DNA of 64,000 bases from Pedobacter jejuensis (GTDB lineage Bacteria > Bacteroidota > Bacteroidia > Sphingobacteriales > Sphingobacteriaceae), in NCBI RefSeq assembly GCF_003725795.1, contig NZ_RBEE01000014.1, positions 95,094 through 159,093 on the forward strand, read 5' to 3'. Below, one piece after another: positions 9,264 through 17,664 of the stretch. Each line of letters begins with the position of its first letter. Position 1 is the first letter of the stretch. The notes beneath the pieces were generated by a model. It was given only the letters and a program-made list of their open reading frames with translations, did not search any database and had not been told where the DNA came from. A program made the position numbers and the translations under genes.

Positions 9264-9593
9264 TTATATGAAAATTTCTAATAGTAAAATAGAGAAATAC
9301 AGCACCGCAACTACTTTTATCCTTAAATACTGAAAGGGCTGAAGCACTACAATTAAACTTCCTGCAGCCATCAAACCAAAGATTACTGAGGCTATACCGC
9401 TAGCGAGGCCAAGGTTAAATATAAATGATGCGGTTGCAATTAGGAATAAAACAGCCCCGGAAATGCGAAAGAGCAAAGCATTGGCAACGATATGCTGTAT
9501 ATAAACCGGTGGATGCGTCAACTTTATTTGCCCGGATGTGAGGTACCAGCATTCAAAAGAAATCAACAGCAATAAAAACGTAGTGGTTATCAT
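9264..9593 (-). CDS. Small membrane protein, DUF3325-like
   Basis: The ATG at 9593 gives 109 residues; an in-frame TTG at 9629 would add 12 residues. Three predicted helices cover most of the protein (starting MITTTFLLLLISFECWYLTS, then IASVIFGLMAAGSLIVVLQP and VVAVLYFSILLLEIFI). The pattern resembles DUF3325, a partner of DUF3649 and PepSY proteins in iron-uptake operons. The gene follows the DUF4374 lipoprotein after a 173-bp gap that carries a 14-bp hairpin and precedes the DUF3649-like gene by 3 bp. Function unknown. Confidence 0.65.
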   Translation of the reverse strand: MITTTFLLLLISFECWYLTSGQIKLTHPPVYIQHIVANALLFRISGAVLFLIATASFIFNLGLASGIASVIFGLMAAGSLIVVLQPFQYLRIKVVAVLYFSILLLEIFI

Positions 9594-9713
9594 AAAAATT
9601 GGGATCAGTTTGCACGAATGCAGGATCAATAATTCTTTTTAATGGAAAGGCGGGTGAAGAAAATCAGTCAATCTATAGCGAATACCAAAAGATGTTAAAT
9701 GTATGATCAAGGT

Positions 9714-9752
9714 CAGCAATCATTTGTCGAAACTTTCCACAAATGATTGCTG
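9714..9752. promoter_or_regulatory. Perfect 14-bp hairpin inside the iron operon
   Basis: Bases 9714-9727 and 9739-9752 are perfect inverted complements around an 11-base loop. In the direction of the operon (minus strand) no T-run follows, so it is not a classical intrinsic terminator. It lies between the lipoprotein gene and the small inner-membrane genes. It could be an mRNA end-stabiliser, a processing site or a weak attenuator that lowers expression of the downstream genes. Confidence 0.55.
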
Positions 9753-9766
9753 TATTTATTCTCTAA

Positions 9767-10990
9767 TTAATTTACACGTTGAATGGCTGTTATCAACCCG
9801 CCTTCTACTTTTAAGCCTCTTGTGGCCGTATTATTAGATGCATCCACTTTATAAACCCATGTTGTTCCATCCGTTAAGTTAACACCGATATAACCCGTTT
9901 TACCATCTCTTGGAGAATAATTGGTATGTGTCATACTCGCAATGTTAGCCGCCTCAGGAAAACCACTTACCGGGCTTACCGTTTTGTTAACAACATCTAC
10001 AATCGCTAATCTTTTTCCGGCAGTATAAGCTCCACGAGTTGCCTTAGGCTCCATGTTCGCCACAAATTTATTTTGACCTACATATAGCCAGTTGGTGATT
10101 ACGTTATTTCCTGATGCAGCTTCAACATCCATCAAATAAGACAAATCAAATTCTGACGTTCCAGATTTGATCCTTGTAATGGATGAAGGCTTGGTTGAGG
10201 TGAGCACACCACCTTTCACAGCTACAGAAGATGAGAAAGCATAAACATCACCATTTTCCACTACTTCAAGTCCATCAGTAAAATACCTGCCAATAAAACT
10301 GGTTCTGGTATCTTTTATCGTTTTTTCATACTGCATAGACGGATAAGTGTAAACTGCAATACCGGCCTGATTTGGATAGTCTGTTTCAAAAGTACGACCA
10401 GTGATAGAAAAGAAAGGTGCATATACTTTATTACCTACTTGTTTAATCCAGCTGAAGTGCGCAATTTCCCCATTTCCTGATGGCGCTACTGCATCAAGGG
10501 TACCCTCAGCCGTTTGCGCATTGGTTTCCGAATTAACGATGTACCAGTTGGCTAGTGTTGCACCGGTTGCAGCAAACGCTCTGGGTACTCTAACCATTAA
10601 TATATCTTTGTTTACTGGTGCAAATGCCTGTACAGTTGCCGCTGTAAAGTCGTTTAGCTTATTTAATTTACCAGATTTAATATCATAAACCGTTACTGCA
10701 CCAGGGTTACCCTGACCGTAAAGCATACTAAAAAATTTATTTCCTAAAGTAACATAATACCGGTATGTACCATCTTGTTCTACACCATTGCCTACGATGG
10801 AGACAGTACCCTGATCCAAATTTGCAGCCGTTAAAAGATAGTCGGCTACGCCAGTTGAAGCTACCGGTGTTACCGCAAGAACATAATTTCCGGGATTTTC
10901 AGCAACGGGTTCTCCAACATTTTTTTTACATGAGCTGAATGCTGCTGTTAGTGCCAGCGCAACTAGCGCCTTAGTAATTGTTGATTTCAT
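9767..10990 (-). CDS. DUF4374 surface lipoprotein, XusB-like
   Basis: The 407-residue protein has a lipoprotein signal with lipobox Cys21 (ALTAAFSSCKK). The remainder is a beta-rich repeat fold (segments such as YRYYVTLGNKFFSMLYGQG, EIAHFSWIKQVGNKVYAPFF, and a C-terminal GYIGVNLTDGTTWVYKVD), matching the DUF4374 family. XusB of Bacteroides thetaiotaomicron is a DUF4374 lipoprotein that captures ferric enterobactin at the cell surface for its TonB receptor. The gene lies directly downstream of a TonB receptor (28-bp gap) and upstream of small membrane proteins and a PepSY protein, the same arrangement. The bound ligand is not known. Confidence 0.85.
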   Translation of the reverse strand: MKSTITKALVALALTAAFSSCKKNVGEPVAENPGNYVLAVTPVASTGVADYLLTAANLDQGTVSIVGNGVEQDGTYRYYVTLGNKFFSMLYGQGNPGAVTVYDIKSGKLNKLNDFTAATVQAFAPVNKDILMVRVPRAFAATGATLANWYIVNSETNAQTAEGTLDAVAPSGNGEIAHFSWIKQVGNKVYAPFFSITGRTFETDYPNQAGIAVYTYPSMQYEKTIKDTRTSFIGRYFTDGLEVVENGDVYAFSSSVAVKGGVLTSTKPSSITRIKSGTSEFDLSYLMDVEAASGNNVITNWLYVGQNKFVANMEPKATRGAYTAGKRLAIVDVVNKTVSPVSGFPEAANIASMTHTNYSPRDGKTGYIGVNLTDGTTWVYKVDASNNTATRGLKVEGGLITAIQRVN

Positions 10991-11018
10991 ATTAATTTTT
11001 ATTGATGTTTTATGAAGA

Positions 11019-13373
11019 CTATTTTGTTTTATTAATGAAGTATCGAAGATTCAAGTAAAAACCGCGACCAGGTTTTTGCAGGCTAAAGTTGTCGAACAAT
11101 GGCTTGTTGGTTATATTTTTAGCTTCCAGAGAGATGTTATAACGACCATTTTTCATGCTATACACGAAATTAAAATCATGGGCAAGTTGCATCGGAATCA
11201 CCTTTTTATCATCTGTTGTACTTCTTCCGCCTAGGCTTGGCCAGTACAGCCAGAAAGCATGCACATACAGTAAATTATAGCCGATTGTTAGATTGTTCCC
11301 TTTTTTACCAACATCCCTGAACGAAGCGCTTACATCAGCATTCCCAAACAGATACGGAATATTTGGCATCTGATCCAGATAGACCGGACTAACGCCATTA
11401 TAACCTGGCTCAAACTGCTGAAGATTTTGCAAGAATTGATATGTAATTGTGGTACCTGCCGACAACCAGTTTTTATAAGAATATCTGATGTCTGCGTCTG
11501 CACCAAGTGTTCTTACGCCTTCTCTATTATCTGCGATTGTTTTGGTTTGGTTATTATTAAAGCGGTTATAAATAAAATCTGCAGAGTAGCGGTATACGCC
11601 ATTTGCCGTAACCGAAAAGCGATTAATTTCATTGATTTGAAAGTTATACACCACACCCAGATTCAGATTATCACTTCTTTCTGGTTTCAATGCCGGGTTG
11701 GCTTCCTGATTCTCTAAATCACCAAATATTTCTGTCGCTTCCGGCATCCTGTTGGTCAGCTCGTAAGAAGATCTCACCTGCAGATTTGGATTGATAAAAT
11801 AAGCAAGGGCCAAACCATATCCTAACTTGCTGGTAGAAGATGCGATATTTCTACTTCCAATGATATTGTTCTGGTAAATGTATTTTCCAAAAAGATTGGT
11901 ACTCCACTTATTATCTACGTCATAGCTATACCCAAATCCAAGCACATTTTTATTTACCTTTTTTGCAGGGTCAAGCGCATTGTTGGCAGGAAACAGGATA
12001 TTATCGGTTTTCCGGTTGAAGGTAGAAAACACATTGTTGACCGCTACAGAATGGTGTTCTGCTAATTGATAACTGACCATTGCTGTTGCCAAACCATTAT
12101 TGTTCGAAAACTTTGAAAGCTGTCCCCCCTCACGTTCGCCCATTGTAGCTTTAGGATCGCGAATACCGTCCCAGTCATAATCAGCATAAGCTGTGTCGAT
12201 AGTCTTTTCATAACCTAGGTTATAATTAGCGTTTAAGGTAACATCCAATCCTTTGAGCAAGTTGGTTTTCTTGTATTTTAGAGATGGCATGATGATCGTT
12301 CCTCGTCTGTGCAGCTGTCCAAAAACAGCATCCGGACGGGCACCAGTCTGGATTTCTTTGTAATTTTTACCCAGCGTAATACCCAAGAGTAAATTATCGG
12401 CAAATGATTTACCCACTACACCTACATTAGCAATTAATGTTTCATTATGATAGGTATCATTAAACCGCCTCAAAGAGGTTGCGGTAGTTCCCTGCACATT
12501 AGCAAGTAAGCGCTGTGGCAGTTCTGTTTTATAATTGTTATCAGAATAATTTTGAAAAGCATTTAACTGAACGGTAAAGCCGCTTTTTGAAGTGGCTGCA
12601 GCATTAATCACAGAACGGTGTGTATTGAAACTGCCGAAGGAATAGGAAGCATCAACATAGTTTCTGTTTTTATTACCCGTTACAATATTTACCGCACCAC
12701 CCAAAGCATCAGAACCCAACCACATGGGCACCACACCCTTGTAAACTTCTACACGTTCGGCGAGATTAATTGGGATGTTGTTGATCTGGAAGGATGATCC
12801 GAAGTTATCCATTGGGATGCCATCGATAAAATATTTAATATGATTTCCTGAAAACCCATTAAGGGATACATTGAAACTTGATCCAACCCCACCGGTTTCA
12901 CGAACCCTAACCCCAGCTACGCGGTCAAGTGCCCCGGAAATATCCAATGTGGTATTGTACAATTTTGCGGCATCAATTGCGGTTACATTAAAGGCCTGCC
13001 TGTTCACTTCCTGCGCTTTCGTACGACCGACAACATTTACGGTTTCCATCTGGGCTGCATGCTCTGCTATCAAAAAGCTTATTTTTGTTTCGTTCCCTGT
13101 AGTTAAAGTTATTTCTCTTTTTTGCGTGGCGAATCCTATTGCACTAATAACTATACTATACTTTCCAGGTGTGATGTTTACGATTCGAAATGTTCCACTG
13201 GCATCACTTACCGAGCCATAAGCAGTTTTGGAAATTTTAATGGTAGCGCCCGGAAGAATCTCTCCTGTAGTTGTTTTTACTGTTCCAGAAAGTATGGAAC
13301 TGAGATTTTGGGCATAAGTGAAAATTACATTGGCACATAGCATTGCCGTTAGCAAAATTTTCTTAATTTGCAT
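11019..13373 (-). CDS. TonB-dependent receptor, XusA-like, first gene of iron operon
   Basis: The 784-residue protein has a signal peptide (to about residue 21), a carboxypeptidase-regulatory-like domain (about 27-105, SGTVKTTTGEILPGATIKIS), a plug domain (about 120-235, DISGALDRVAGVRVRETGGV and LAERVEVYKGVVPMWLGSDA) and a beta barrel ending in an aromatic-containing strand (GFYLNLRYFINK). It is shorter than SusC proteins and has no SusD partner. Its neighbours make it the outer-membrane channel of a Xus-type siderophore system. A Bacteroidota promoter candidate and a hairpin sit just upstream. Confidence 0.9.
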   Translation of the reverse strand: MQIKKILLTAMLCANVIFTYAQNLSSILSGTVKTTTGEILPGATIKISKTAYGSVSDASGTFRIVNITPGKYSIVISAIGFATQKREITLTTGNETKISFLIAEHAAQMETVNVVGRTKAQEVNRQAFNVTAIDAAKLYNTTLDISGALDRVAGVRVRETGGVGSSFNVSLNGFSGNHIKYFIDGIPMDNFGSSFQINNIPINLAERVEVYKGVVPMWLGSDALGGAVNIVTGNKNRNYVDASYSFGSFNTHRSVINAAATSKSGFTVQLNAFQNYSDNNYKTELPQRLLANVQGTTATSLRRFNDTYHNETLIANVGVVGKSFADNLLLGITLGKNYKEIQTGARPDAVFGQLHRRGTIIMPSLKYKKTNLLKGLDVTLNANYNLGYEKTIDTAYADYDWDGIRDPKATMGEREGGQLSKFSNNNGLATAMVSYQLAEHHSVAVNNVFSTFNRKTDNILFPANNALDPAKKVNKNVLGFGYSYDVDNKWSTNLFGKYIYQNNIIGSRNIASSTSKLGYGLALAYFINPNLQVRSSYELTNRMPEATEIFGDLENQEANPALKPERSDNLNLGVVYNFQINEINRFSVTANGVYRYSADFIYNRFNNNQTKTIADNREGVRTLGADADIRYSYKNWLSAGTTITYQFLQNLQQFEPGYNGVSPVYLDQMPNIPYLFGNADVSASFRDVGKKGNNLTIGYNLLYVHAFWLYWPSLGGRSTTDDKKVIPMQLAHDFNFVYSMKNGRYNISLEAKNITNKPLFDNFSLQKPGRGFYLNLRYFINKTK

Positions 13374-13415
13374 GACTTTTAATAGCGATTAAAGGTGAAC
13401 TGGATTTTCCGGTTA

Positions 13416-13449
13416 GCCACATGGGTCCGAACCATGTGGCATTTTTTTT
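13416..13449 (+). terminator. Hairpin plus T-run at the 5' end of the iron operon leader
   Basis: Arms 13416-13424 and 13432-13440 form a perfect 9-bp stem with a 7-base loop, and eight T residues follow at 13442-13449 on the plus strand. In form it is a rho-independent terminator reading rightward. However, no plus-strand gene lies upstream, because 11019-13373 is coded on the other strand. It would stop antisense transcripts leaving the receptor gene. On the minus strand the same hairpin lies at the very start of the receptor mRNA. Confidence 0.55.
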
Positions 13450-13455
13450 ACAGCG

Positions 13456-13489
13456 CAAATATATGATTTTTATTTAGACTGAATACAAA
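13456..13489 (-). promoter_or_regulatory. Candidate Bacteroidota promoter of the Xus-like operon
   Basis: On the minus strand a perfect -7 box TATATTTG (13456-13463) is preceded by a TTTG -33 box (13486-13489) with 22 bases between them, close to the Bacteroidota consensus TTTG-N19-21-TAnnTTTG. Transcription would begin near 13449, giving a leader of about 75 nt that starts with an A-run and the 13416-13440 hairpin. Confidence 0.55.
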
Positions 13490-14021
13490 TAGAGAAAAGA
13501 ATTATTGGAAAATAAGAAATTAACTAGCTAATAATCGTTTAAAGTGCTTTCTTAAAAACATTTTCATTCTGTAGTTAAAAAACTGGTTTGGTTTTGCTGG
13601 CAAAAATTCCTAGATTTCTGAAATTGGCGAGTAAATTTAAAACTCCGGGATGCAGATAAAAAATAGTGGTATTAAAGAAATTCGCGTAACCACTGTTTGC
13701 AGAAATAGACCTTTACTTTATAAGGAAATCCAATCTTGAAAAACCATTGTCATACCTAAGTATTCTCCTGCAGGCTATATAACAGAAAACAAAACAATCA
13801 AATACATCCACAAATGAAGTATCTACTATTTCTTAGTATCTTCATACAAATCAAAATATATCTTCAAAAAGTAGAAATCTTACTGGTAGGCGTTCCTTAT
13901 AACTATGGGGAATATGTTTAAGCAGGACTTTTTAGCTATAAAGCAAAAATAAAAAAGTGTGAACGACCTGCTTTCTTCGGCGAATTTTTGAGCAAGGGGG
14001 ATGAAGAGAATATTATGGACA
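13490..14021. other. Gene-free intergenic stretch
   Basis: No convincing gene is present. A 34-codon frame at 13815 with a hydrophobic start (MKYLLFLSIFIQIKIYLQKV) was seen but has no ribosome-binding site or other support. Confidence 0.4.
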
Positions 14022-14504
14022 TTATTTTATATTTTTTTCCAGCTTGGCATTTTGACCGGCCAGGATTTTCCATAATCCATCACGCTTTACAAGTAAGATC
14101 AGCCTGCGGAATTCAAAAGTTTGACCTGGAAACCTTTCATCTCCATCCAAACCGGTTCGCACATGAGCGATTGCGAAATCGGATTGCGGATAGGTAATAT
14201 CTTCTATGGAGCGGGTATAGTATCGAGTGTTTTTAAAGTACGTACTATGAACCTGCTGATAATGGAATTGGATATCAGCTCTACCTTTATAATAGGCACC
14301 AAACCAGTTTACCCAGGTGGCGTCCAAGGTATAGTTATCTGCCAACCCTTTGGCATCATGTCGATTCCAGGCTTGTTCATAATTTTCTATAAGCAGCTTT
14401 ATCGCCATATTTTCTTTGGCAGTATCTATTTGCTGGCTGTAAGCTTTAAGGCCATACAAACAGCATAAAAACATAATTATTAACCTAAAATTAATGATTT
14501 TCAT
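14022..14504 (-). CDS. Secreted NTF2-like protein (DUF4440/SnoaL-like)
   Basis: Starting at the ATG at 14504 the protein has 160 residues with a signal peptide ending near SQQ (IIMFLCCLYGLKAYS). AGTAGGT lies just before this ATG. An earlier ATG at 14594 would bury the signal peptide. The mature part has the cone-shaped NTF2/SnoaL pattern: AIKLLIENYEQAWNRHDAKG, LADNYTLDATWVNWFG, an internal helix with IQFHYQQVHSTYFKN, and a C-terminal strand LLVKRDGLWKILAGQNAKLE. Such exported proteins are common in Bacteroidota and are often annotated SgcJ/EcaC-like. Substrate and role are unknown. Confidence 0.8.
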   Translation of the reverse strand: MKIINFRLIIMFLCCLYGLKAYSQQIDTAKENMAIKLLIENYEQAWNRHDAKGLADNYTLDATWVNWFGAYYKGRADIQFHYQQVHSTYFKNTRYYTRSIEDITYPQSDFAIAHVRTGLDGDERFPGQTFEFRRLILLVKRDGLWKILAGQNAKLEKNIK

Positions 14505-14594
14505 ACCTACTGAAATTATGTTGTGAAATTTATATGTACGATTCCTTGATGTTATTTTGCCAAATATCTTTATAAGCATAAAATTGGTCGACAT

Positions 14595-14978
14595 CCACGA
14601 CCAGCATCAAACCTAAAACTCCGGATAATGTGGCAAGCCTATCTTCTATCTTACGCTAACACAGGTATTATAAATGTATATAAATCTATTAACATAGGCC
14701 CTGTCTGAAGTGAACATTATGAGAAATGATGTAACCCAATACACAACATACTATTTAACCCTAAGCACCTAACTCAAAGAAATATGGTGGTTAATAATAA
14801 TTCGATTATTAAGATTTTAGAATCTAATGCATTCTTTTTTTTGCATAATCGAAATGTTAATTGCGGGCTATCAATCTTCTATATAGTTTAAATAAATTAA
14901 TTTAATAGATGATCTAAATAGAAATATTTAGGTGTAGCGTTTTTCGCGAATTAAACGTTTAAGAAAGAAAAACTCCAA
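14595..14978. other. AT-rich intergenic region
   Basis: No gene-like frame, repeat or strong hairpin is visible. It separates divergent genes and presumably holds their promoters, but I found no clear TAnnTTTG element. Confidence 0.4.
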
Positions 14979-15395
14979 ATGAAAAACTTTTACTTTTTAT
15001 GTATCGCATTACTTGTTATAACATCAGGCTGTAAGAAAAAATCTGGTATCGATGCCGTTACAGAAACTCAAGATTTTACCATTAATACGCCCCGGAATGT
15101 TGGTTCAGCTACATTTACCATTACTGCAATTGAAGATAGTCGTTGTCCAATTAATGCCTTCTGTACGATAGCCGGAAAAGCAGTTGTTTTACTAACTGTT
15201 AAATCTGGATTACAAACCAAAAATATAAGCCTTTGCATCGGTTTCGATTGCAAAACTGCAGGCATTAGCGATAATGCAAAATTTAAATTAGGCGATATAA
15301 ATCATACTATAAAATTGATAGATGTGATTCCAAATAATAATCTAACTAATGCCAATGTACCTAAAAATGTAAAATTGGAGATTACCAGGAACTAA
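14979..15395 (+). CDS. Small lipoprotein of unknown function
   Basis: The 138-residue protein has a lipoprotein signal with Cys18 in ITSGCKKK. The mature domain is beta-rich and contains four cysteines (EDSRCPINAFCTIAGKA and LCIGFDCK), so one or two disulfides are possible. The DSRCP...C..AGKAVV pattern recurs in small Bacteroidota lipoproteins of unknown function. It is followed 194 bp later by another lipoprotein gene on the same strand. Confidence 0.75.
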   Translation: MKNFYFLCIALLVITSGCKKKSGIDAVTETQDFTINTPRNVGSATFTITAIEDSRCPINAFCTIAGKAVVLLTVKSGLQTKNISLCIGFDCKTAGISDNAKFKLGDINHTIKLIDVIPNNNLTNANVPKNVKLEITRN

Positions 15396-15589
15396 CGCTC
15401 GATTGTATCTCGCTAGTTGCATGTTTTTTGTCGCACACAATTAATGACACAAATTCCGAGAGCTACGCATCTGTTAGGTAACCCGTAAGCAAAAACTAAG
15501 TTTACAATACTTACTTACACATTCAAAACAAAAAATATCATAAAACCAAATCCATTTACAACTGTTTATCATAAATCGAAAGTAATTTT

Positions 15590-16654
15590 ATGAGGAAATA
15601 TTTATATATCGCATCACTATTTACAATAATAATTTTTTTATTTTCAGGATGTAAGAAAAGACAAAAGGACGAAATTATAGATCCTGCTACATCTGCCTTT
15701 GATATTTATGTAGCCGGAAGAGAAGGCAACATAGCTAAATATTGGAAAAACGGCACCTCTGTTAACCTTGGGAGTGGAAGCGGTTCATCGGATGCAAGGG
15801 CTATGGTGATTTCTGGAAGTGATGTTCATCTTGTTGGTTATGAAATTAATGCATCTGGAAAATATATAGCTAAATATTGGAAAAACGGCACAGCTACTTC
15901 CCTAACAGATGGAACAAAGGATGCATTTGCAAATGATATTTTTATTCAGGGAAACGATATATATATCGCCGGACAGGAAATTGCATCAGGCACATCCACC
16001 TACCAAGCTAAATACTGGAAAAACGGAATTCCTTTAACTTTAACAGAGAATATACAGCAGGCCATCGCATCAGGCATTGTTGTTTCAGGAAATGATGTAT
16101 ACGTAATTGGCGAGCGCCGAAATTTGGACTGGCTTAACCCAATTACTTGCTATTGGAAGAACGGGCAATTATTTGACTTATCCGATAGAACTAGAACAGC
16201 CGTTGACCAGGCGATCACAATATCAGGTAGTGATGTATATATGGCATGGTCTGAAACGTACAACAGTTCAGGTCAATCACAAACCCGCTACAGCAAAAAC
16301 GCAGAAACACCTATTCTTATTAATGATGGTACACCCGATATTAGAGGAAATTCCATTGCAGTTTCGGGAAATGATGTTTACATCGCCGGCTTTGGGGCTA
16401 GTAGCCTAAATAGTGCAATTACGGCAAAATACTGGAAAAACGGAACACCCGTAATTTTATCTAATGGCCCAGAAAGCGCTTTTGGACAATCAATAGCAAT
16501 TTCGGGTACTGATGTTTATGTAGCAGGTTACAGGGATGGAAATTCAAACGTACAATCGAACGTTGCGCAGTATTGGAAAAATGGCACCGTGGTCTCTTTA
16601 ACCAATGGATCTCAATCTGCACTCCTTAATAAGATTATTGTAGTCAAAAAATAA
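15590..16654 (+). CDS. Lipoprotein with seven YWKNG repeats, probable beta-propeller
   Basis: The protein has 354 residues with a lipoprotein signal (Cys21 in FSGCKKR). The rest consists of seven tandem units of about 45-50 residues. Each contains a strand pair like SGNDVYVAG, a loop of variable length, AKYWKNGTPV, and a short turn such as LTNGSQSA. Unit 5 is degenerate (YSKNA for YWKNG). Seven units of this size fit a seven-bladed beta-propeller, with the last strands at the C-terminus (LNKIIVVKK) likely closing the ring. Proteins of this repeat type are typically annotated only as hypothetical. It is probably surface-exposed or periplasmic; ligand unknown. Confidence 0.8.
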   Translation: MRKYLYIASLFTIIIFLFSGCKKRQKDEIIDPATSAFDIYVAGREGNIAKYWKNGTSVNLGSGSGSSDARAMVISGSDVHLVGYEINASGKYIAKYWKNGTATSLTDGTKDAFANDIFIQGNDIYIAGQEIASGTSTYQAKYWKNGIPLTLTENIQQAIASGIVVSGNDVYVIGERRNLDWLNPITCYWKNGQLFDLSDRTRTAVDQAITISGSDVYMAWSETYNSSGQSQTRYSKNAETPILINDGTPDIRGNSIAVSGNDVYIAGFGASSLNSAITAKYWKNGTPVILSNGPESAFGQSIAISGTDVYVAGYRDGNSNVQSNVAQYWKNGTVVSLTNGSQSALLNKIIVVKK

Positions 16655-16834
16655 GCATACCGAGTTTGGATGTACTTAGTAAAAGCAAAAAAAGAATAAG
16701 AAAAAGCCAAAAGAAATATCAGGCAAATAATTGTTGTATTAAGTTTCTAGCTTAATATTCTATTCAATGTTTTTAGAAACAACTATTTTAAACTTTTGTG
16801 CGCTAATTCCGTTCCTCCTGTAAACTATATCGCA

Positions 16835-17548
16835 ATGAAAATATCACACCTTTTACTTCCCTTTGGTTTTTTGATATCGCTACATACGGCATTTGCCCAA
16901 GAACAATCAACTTACACTTTCAAAAAGCCTTCTGCCAATGGTACTGGTAAGGTTTATATGGGTAGAGAGATTGCCTACGTAATGAGTTTTGAAGGAGTAG
17001 AATGGTTAGAACGCAACAGCCGAACACAGGAAGAAAACACCACTTTAGCTTTAGCTTCCCTACCGATTAAGAGCAATAGTGTAGTTGCCGATATTGGTGC
17101 GGGATCAGGATTTTACACTTTTCGGGTTGCCAAGCGAATTCCAAAAGGAAAAGTCTATGCCGTTGAGATTCAGGATGAAGCCATTGCCTATCTTAAGAAA
17201 AAAACACTTGAAGACCTATTACCTAATGTTGAAGTAATCAAGGGTACGGAAAAATCACCTAATTTACCGGATAACTCCATCGATTTGGCATTTATGGTAG
17301 ATGTTTACCACGAATTACAGTACCCTGCGGCCTATTTGGCCGCATTAAGGAAAGCACTTAAACCCAATGGCCAGCTGCTTTTACTTGAATACAAAGAGGA
17401 AGACCCCACAGTAGCCATCAAACCTGAACATAAAATGAGTGTAAAACAAGCGAAAAAAGAACTTGGGGCCAATGGTTTTAAGCTGGTAAAAAACGGCACC
17501 TTTTTACCGCTGCAACATTTTCTGCTTTTTGAGAAAACAGGCACTTAA
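16835..17548 (+). CDS. Exported class I SAM-methyltransferase-fold protein
   Basis: From the ATG at 16835 the protein has 237 residues with an N-terminal signal peptide (LLLPFGFLISLHTAFAQEQ). The following conserved segment MGREIAYVMSFEGVEWLER precedes a Rossmann methyltransferase with the SAM-binding glycine motif DIGAGSGFYTFRVAK (86-100), the acidic strand-2 end VYAVEIQDEA, and DLAFMVDVYHEL as motif IV. Signal-peptide-bearing relatives exist in Bacteroidota and Planctomycetes, but SAM is not known to be available outside the cytoplasm, so the true activity is unclear. An in-frame start at 16796 would only add residues before the signal sequence. Confidence 0.85.
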   Translation: MKISHLLLPFGFLISLHTAFAQEQSTYTFKKPSANGTGKVYMGREIAYVMSFEGVEWLERNSRTQEENTTLALASLPIKSNSVVADIGAGSGFYTFRVAKRIPKGKVYAVEIQDEAIAYLKKKTLEDLLPNVEVIKGTEKSPNLPDNSIDLAFMVDVYHELQYPAAYLAALRKALKPNGQLLLLEYKEEDPTVAIKPEHKMSVKQAKKELGANGFKLVKNGTFLPLQHFLLFEKTGT

Positions 17549-17664
17549 ATCCAGTTGATTTTAATTTGAAATATTCCAGTGTAGCAAATAGTCTGGAAAC
17601 TTTCCATAGGCTATCACTCATCTGGTTTGATCAGCGCACCTGTATGGGATCCAGAAATAAAAGC

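Noticed and set aside
13381..13450. A cobalamin or other riboswitch in the receptor leader.
   Set aside because: The leader is only about 75 nt with one short hairpin; no conserved riboswitch core is present.
13815..13919. A 34-codon frame starting MKYLLFLSIF.
   Set aside because: No support beyond a hydrophobic start; too short and lacks a ribosome-binding site.
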